Positions 22,058-25,491 of a stretch of DNA of 25,491 bases are shown in pieces. The notes under the pieces were generated by a model, which was not told the origin of the DNA, ran no database searches, and worked only from the letters and a program-made list of their open reading frames with translations. How positions within the stretch are numbered: the stretch's first letter is position 1; each line of letters starts with the position of its first letter. Source of the DNA: a virus; the IMG/VR virus record IMGVR_UViG_3300013004_001933, positions 1-25,491 of that record, one strand, 5' to 3'. A program made the position numbers and the translations under genes.

Positions 22058-24418
22058 TTACTTTCCAAATGTTCGGTATAAGTTCAACAAGTTCTGTTCA
22101 ACTTTTGCACTTTCTTCCATGCTAACTTGTCTACGCAGTTGACTGGCCAGCACAGGAATAGTTGTTTGACCTGTACTCTTGGGACCATTTAATCCACCAG
22201 AGTATTGCAGTGCATTGTCACTTGTTTCTGTGTTGCTGGGCCAGTTGGGATCGTTTTCGTCAATCACGTCGCCACTGGATTGTTGACTGATGCCGGCCAT
22301 CTGTAACAATTCTGCCAGGCGTTCAGCATCTTCACCATCAGCATTTACTGTGATGTTTTTACGACCTTCACCGTGTTCATCATCTTGACTCATGTTCACA
22401 GTAACACTCATGCCTTCTGTGATCAGAGTTTCTAGTTGTGCATCCAGTGTTTCGTAAACACTGCCACCAAACTTGAACTTGCTATTGGATTTCTTAGGCT
22501 CGTCTTCTTTGACTTCGTCTTTCTTGTCATCGTACTCAATGTCTTTGGCTACTTTTTTACCGGCTTTTTCGGCTTTATCATCTTCGGCACCACGCTTCTT
22601 GCCATGGATACCATCTTTTTTCTTTTCATCATACTCGATGTCTTTGGCCACTCGCTTGCCGGCTCGTTCTGCGCGGTTGTCTTTTTTATCTGTAGACTCT
22701 GCTTCTCTAACTTGTGCGTCGCCCGACTGTTGATTTTTAATCAATGTCATTGCCGCATACAGAACAGATTCTAAACGACTGGCATACCCTTGTGGGAATT
22801 CGCCGCCACGCTGTGCTTGCTTTGCTATTGCTCGAATATCAGCAAGGTCGTTATAAATTTGTTGTGCCTGTCCTTGGTCAGCGCCTTCTTCCATGTCGCC
22901 TTCTTTGACTTTGCGTTCGCCTTTGTGCTTGTAGGCTTTGGCAGTGGTGCGTTCGGGTCCTTTTGCTGGACCCTTTGGACGGCCACGACCACGCTTGTCA
23001 ATGGTGTTGCCTTCAGCATCAGTTTCACTACCAACTGAGTTGCCTTGTGGATCAACACGACGTGTTACTCGACGGCCTGTTGCTGTCCACTCTGTGTCAT
23101 GCTTGGCACCGTGTGTGACTTCGCCTGTGCGTGGTGTGTCTTGGCGAGGCTTTTTGTAGTTGGTAAACGGATTTTTATCATCATCTTCGTCAACACTGCT
23201 GGTGTCTGTGTATTCTTGGTTGCCCATTTTAAATTTGCCGCCTTTGGGAGTGGCTTTGAGTTTGCCGGTAAACGCATTGCCTTCGTCAGCCACTTGTTGG
23301 CGGCCGCCCAGTGCATTACGCATGGCTTCGGCAGCAACATCACCTAACATTTCGTCAACTTCTTTCTTGGCGCCAGCAATCTTGTCGGCAAAAGTAATTT
23401 TGTCTTTGGGTTCAGCAAGTGCGGCAAATGATTTTTGCTTGGCAGTCATTGGAGCACCGGCTTCAGGCAAATTAGGTTCTGCGTGTGTACCATGTGCGTC
23501 TTTGATACTGCCTTTTAAACTAGTAATTTGGTCTCTACTTGGCATGCCTTTTCGTTTACCAGAAAGGTTGATATTATTTTTAATTCCACTGCGTCCAATG
23601 CCTTGTCCTTTTTGTAAAGGATCATTATGATCAAATTCGCCACCACCTTTTAGATTTTTTGAGCCAGGATAGTCATCTGGTTTTGGACCGTTGTAGTAGT
23701 CATCCATGCTGTAATCATCGTTTTCATAGTCAGGAGGTTCTTGTGTGTACAGTTTGTCTTTGTACTTGGCATCGCGCCATTTGGCCGCTTCGTCTGTTTT
23801 TTGTTCTGGCTTCTTGCCAGTTTGTGGCATGTCCATTTTGCGTTGCAAGTCACGAATCATGTCTACATCGCTGCCGTGGCCAACTTTGTTTAGTACTGCA
23901 CTGCCGGCTTTTTTAGCCATGCCGCCAACTTTCTTAACCACATCGCTCAGACCTTCTTCCATTCCACCATCTAAATCAATTTTATGCATAGCGGCACTTT
24001 GTTGTGCGTTGGCATATCGTTGACCTCTTTCTGGATACATCGGGTCTCTTCCATAAAATTCTTGCTGTTTTTTAACTTCTTTATTCATTATTCCTTTGTG
24101 CGCATCAATCGCTGATTGGCGGTCTGCTGGATTTTTAGTAATGTTTGCTTTTAAGCCTTTTAACTTAGCGCCAGCAGTTGCCATTGTATCACCAAAGCCT
24201 TCGTCTACTTCTTTGTTGTCATACTTGTCATACCGGTTGCGAACAGGATCCAATGACTTGCCTTCACGTCCGGCTTTGGCCAGGGCCTGCATACCTTCTT
24301 TGCCGTACTTTTCGTAGCCTTTGGCAGCACGACTCATGTCACGTTCGTTTAACGGTGCGGCTTCGGGTCGGGCGGCGATGCCGTCTAGTGTTTTGTTTAG
24401 GTTGTGGAAAAAACTCAT
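22058..24418 (-). CDS. Large, mostly disordered Lys/Glu-rich phage protein with AT-hook, probable head-associated or scaffold-like
   Basis: 786 residues, very rich in Lys, Glu, Asp and Gly with few hydrophobic stretches. Visible parts are helical N-terminal segments, repeated EEG/DEG turns (KEVDEGFGD, GGMEEGLSD, GDMEEGADQ), and an AT-hook-like KRGRGRPKGPAKG (about 475-487) that would sit in the DNA minor groove. An internal duplicated block RAERAGKRVAKDIEYD / KAEKAGKKVAKDIEYD follows. The C-terminal domain starts LITEGMSVTVNMS, contains ERLAELLQMAGI and ends NLLNLYRTFGK. LITE-G fits the prohead protease cut rule. It may be a scaffold or an internal, DNA-binding head protein; both are inferences. 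AAAGGA in the end of the gene upstream serves as ribosome binding site. Confidence 0.6.
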   Translation of the reverse strand: MSFFHNLNKTLDGIAARPEAAPLNERDMSRAAKGYEKYGKEGMQALAKAGREGKSLDPVRNRYDKYDNKEVDEGFGDTMATAGAKLKGLKANITKNPADRQSAIDAHKGIMNKEVKKQQEFYGRDPMYPERGQRYANAQQSAAMHKIDLDGGMEEGLSDVVKKVGGMAKKAGSAVLNKVGHGSDVDMIRDLQRKMDMPQTGKKPEQKTDEAAKWRDAKYKDKLYTQEPPDYENDDYSMDDYYNGPKPDDYPGSKNLKGGGEFDHNDPLQKGQGIGRSGIKNNINLSGKRKGMPSRDQITSLKGSIKDAHGTHAEPNLPEAGAPMTAKQKSFAALAEPKDKITFADKIAGAKKEVDEMLGDVAAEAMRNALGGRQQVADEGNAFTGKLKATPKGGKFKMGNQEYTDTSSVDEDDDKNPFTNYKKPRQDTPRTGEVTHGAKHDTEWTATGRRVTRRVDPQGNSVGSETDAEGNTIDKRGRGRPKGPAKGPERTTAKAYKHKGERKVKEGDMEEGADQGQAQQIYNDLADIRAIAKQAQRGGEFPQGYASRLESVLYAAMTLIKNQQSGDAQVREAESTDKKDNRAERAGKRVAKDIEYDEKKKDGIHGKKRGAEDDKAEKAGKKVAKDIEYDDKKDEVKEDEPKKSNSKFKFGGSVYETLDAQLETLITEGMSVTVNMSQDDEHGEGRKNITVNADGEDAERLAELLQMAGISQQSSGDVIDENDPNWPSNTETSDNALQYSGGLNGPKSTGQTTIPVLASQLRRQVSMEESAKVEQNLLNLYRTFGK
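22522..22680 (-). repeat. Internal duplication in the 786-residue protein
   Basis: Two about 60-base blocks, 22522-22581 and 22621-22680, lie 99 bases apart in frame. They encode AERAGKRVAKDIEYDEKK and AEKAGKKVAKDIEYDDKK. The DNA copies differ mainly at third codon positions while the protein is kept, so the duplication is not recent and the peptide appears to be under selection. Confidence 0.75.
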
Positions 24419-24422
24419 TTTA

Positions 24423-25028
24423 TTATCCTTTAGGGTTGTAGCCGGTGGCTGGCTTGGGTGGGCGTTTGACGTTGGTCATTGGACTCTTGTCACCCATGGG
24501 TAAACTGTTTGTGGTCACTGCTGGAGGTGTCCGACCGCCGGCCACTGTGAAGTCACTGCGATAGGTATTTTTCAGCACTGCATGTTGATCATACGGAGCA
24601 GAGTAGTCTTTGTACAAGGCTTTCTGATCTGCATCCGGTGCAGGATATGGAGAATCCAATAGATCTTTGTTTTGTTTTTCAACGTCTGCAGTCAACTTGT
24701 CATTGCTGTCTTCATACGGCACAGTCAACATGCGCACACGATTAGGATCAATGCCCATCATTTGTGCAATCTGCTGTATCTGTGGCTCAATTGCAGGATA
24801 TCGGAATTCAACATCCATGTGTGTCACACTGTGGTTATCGAACGCAGGAAAGTCTGCTGGCCGGGCCTGAACTGGTGAAGTCTTTGGCGTGGTGATTTTA
24901 ACCACGTCAAATTGACGAAGTTTTTCTTCCAGTGCCCGAACTAAATCTTTGGGAGTATCACCCACGATTTTAATGCGGTAGTTGTATACTCTTTCGTTTT
25001 CTGACAAGTATTCTTTAAAATGTTTCAT
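24423..25028 (-). CDS. Putative head-associated protein with capsid-targeting-like leader
   Basis: 201 residues. The N-terminus MKHFKEYLSE matches the style of the T4 capsid-targeting peptide MKTYQEFIAE, with L-S-E as the possible prohead protease cut. Then comes a compact alpha/beta unit: YNYRIKIVGDTPKDLVRALEE, KLRQFDVVKI, and HMDVEFRYPAIEPQIQQIAQ followed by NRVRMLTVP. This looks like a ferredoxin-like fold. The last 80 residues are Pro/Asp/Lys-rich and probably flexible (SPYPAPDADQK through PPKPATGYNPKG). It starts 17 bases after a CATAAATA late box, with AGGGA as ribosome binding site, so it probably heads a late transcript. No named family is recognised. Confidence 0.6.
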   Translation of the reverse strand: MKHFKEYLSENERVYNYRIKIVGDTPKDLVRALEEKLRQFDVVKITTPKTSPVQARPADFPAFDNHSVTHMDVEFRYPAIEPQIQQIAQMMGIDPNRVRMLTVPYEDSNDKLTADVEKQNKDLLDSPYPAPDADQKALYKDYSAPYDQHAVLKNTYRSDFTVAGGRTPPAVTTNSLPMGDKSPMTNVKRPPKPATGYNPKG

Positions 25029-25041
25029 AATCGATCCCTAT

Positions 25042-25053
25042 ATGATATTTATG
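25042..25053 (-). promoter_or_regulatory. Late promoter candidate CATAAATATCAT
   Basis: The minus strand reads CATAAATATCAT, seven of eight bases of the T4 late box TATAAATA plus a shared downstream ATCAT-type tail. It overlaps the TAA stop of the gp16-like gene and lies 17 bases before the ATG of the next gene, with AGGGA in between as ribosome binding site. The identical 12 bases occur upstream of gp32 (14727-14738). Confidence 0.6.
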
Positions 25054-25491
25054 CTTGTTTATTCTTTTGGTCTCTTGTGCCAATAAGTCGATCCAATAAA
25101 TCGTTGCGACTCAGCACTTGCCCTTCGGCAGTTTCCACAGATTCTTCTTCATTATCGCCCGCACGTTTTTCCCGGTCCAGATCCAGTCGGGCTTTTTGCA
25201 ACTGCAACTGAATCATCTTGAGTTTCTTGTTCATCTTGGCTGTTTTAGCAGTCAATGCGTGTCCCAGCATGGCACCTGCCACTGCAAAGATTTCACTGGC
25301 ATAGCGGCTGTCGATCTGCATGCCAAGATCCATCAAATCATCAAATGTTTCTGTGGCTTTTTGTGCCAGTTCGTCCATGTCGCCATCACTGGCTTCTAGA
25401 TCACGCACACCGGGCAAGGCAGCGTCAATCTTGTCAATGGCATTGTCAATTTCAGTTATGGCATATTGCGTGGTGGCAATATCCGGCACAG
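25049..25491 (-). CDS. 16: Probable terminase small subunit gp16 (5' end cut by window edge)
   Basis: At least 147 codons are open to the window edge; a GTG at 25489 is the first visible start but the gene may begin further right. The central region, LGMQIDSRYASEIFAVAGAM followed by MNKKLKMIQLQLQKARLDL, parallels the T4 gp16 segment with R-x-x-EVFA, a following LMGQM and a long Asn/Lys-containing coiled helix. Predicted coiled coil and length near 150-165 residues also fit. The small subunit recognises the packaging site and stimulates gp17 ATPase. It is on the same strand as gp17 but 6.6 kb upstream, whereas T4 has them adjacent. An unrelated coiled-coil head protein remains possible. Confidence 0.6.
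   Translation of the reverse strand, partial: VPDIATTQYAITEIDNAIDKIDAALPGVRDLEASDGDMDELAQKATETFDDLMDLGMQIDSRYASEIFAVAGAMLGHALTAKTAKMNKKLKMIQLQLQKARLDLDREKRAGDNEEESVETAEGQVLSRNDLLDRLIGTRDQKNKQA

Noticed and set aside
22436-23630. Several plus-strand open frames opposite the 786-residue gene
   Set aside because: Translations are phenylalanine/leucine-rich mirror images of a Lys/Glu-rich gene and have no ribosome binding sites or motifs.

Overview
The window reads as one part of the genome of a T4-like marine myovirus (tailed phage). The diagnostic genes are terminase large subunit gp17, a probable small subunit gp16, single-stranded DNA-binding protein gp32, RecA-like recombinase UvsX and a UvsY-like recombination mediator. 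They sit in long, tightly packed runs of minus-strand genes that overlap by 1-11 bases. I see no tRNA, CRISPR array, transposase, integrase or photosynthesis gene. The host cannot be named from this sequence. Base composition is uneven: core phage genes are near-balanced, while several accessory genes are clearly AT-rich.

Bases 1-9926 form a glycan-biosynthesis island. On the plus strand lie the tail of a cupin sugar-isomerase-type protein, a GT8-like transferase and two GT-B-like putative transferases. On the minus strand lie a three-gene nucleotide-sugar cassette (UDP-GlcNAc 4,6-dehydratase/5-epimerase, RmlD-like 4-reductase, UDP-HexNAc 2-epimerase). This cassette is expected to make a UDP-linked N-acetylated 6-deoxy-L-sugar such as L-QuiNAc, L-RhaNAc or L-FucNAc. 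Three SAM methyltransferases, a GT2 and a second GT8-like protein follow. A third copy of the GT-B-like family stands alone on the plus strand at 8349-9182. Together these could build and methylate a glycan on the host surface or on the virion.

Bases 9923-14620 are the recombination/replication block: uvsY-like, a small acidic protein, a radical SAM enzyme split into two overlapping genes (core and SPASM-like domain), uvsX, an unknown AT-rich gene and gp32. The 141-base gp32 leader is rich in signals: a late-promoter-like box inside an inverted repeat, a strong hairpin with a U-tract, and a 10-base direct repeat that covers the ribosome binding site.

Bases 14762-25491 hold packaging and head-associated genes in the order gp16 (cut by the window edge), several putative virion proteins, a secreted thermonuclease-like protein, a second radical SAM protein with an N-terminal cysteine domain, an SGNH-hydrolase-like protein, gp17 and a large 676-residue protein. 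Three of the small proteins start with a peptide very like the T4 capsid-targeting sequence (MRAREFIAE, MRAHEFLIE, MKHFKEYLSE), so they may be packaged into the head and delivered into the next host. A 12-base sequence, CATAAATATCAT, occurs identically upstream of gp32 and of the 201-residue gene and is the best candidate late promoter.
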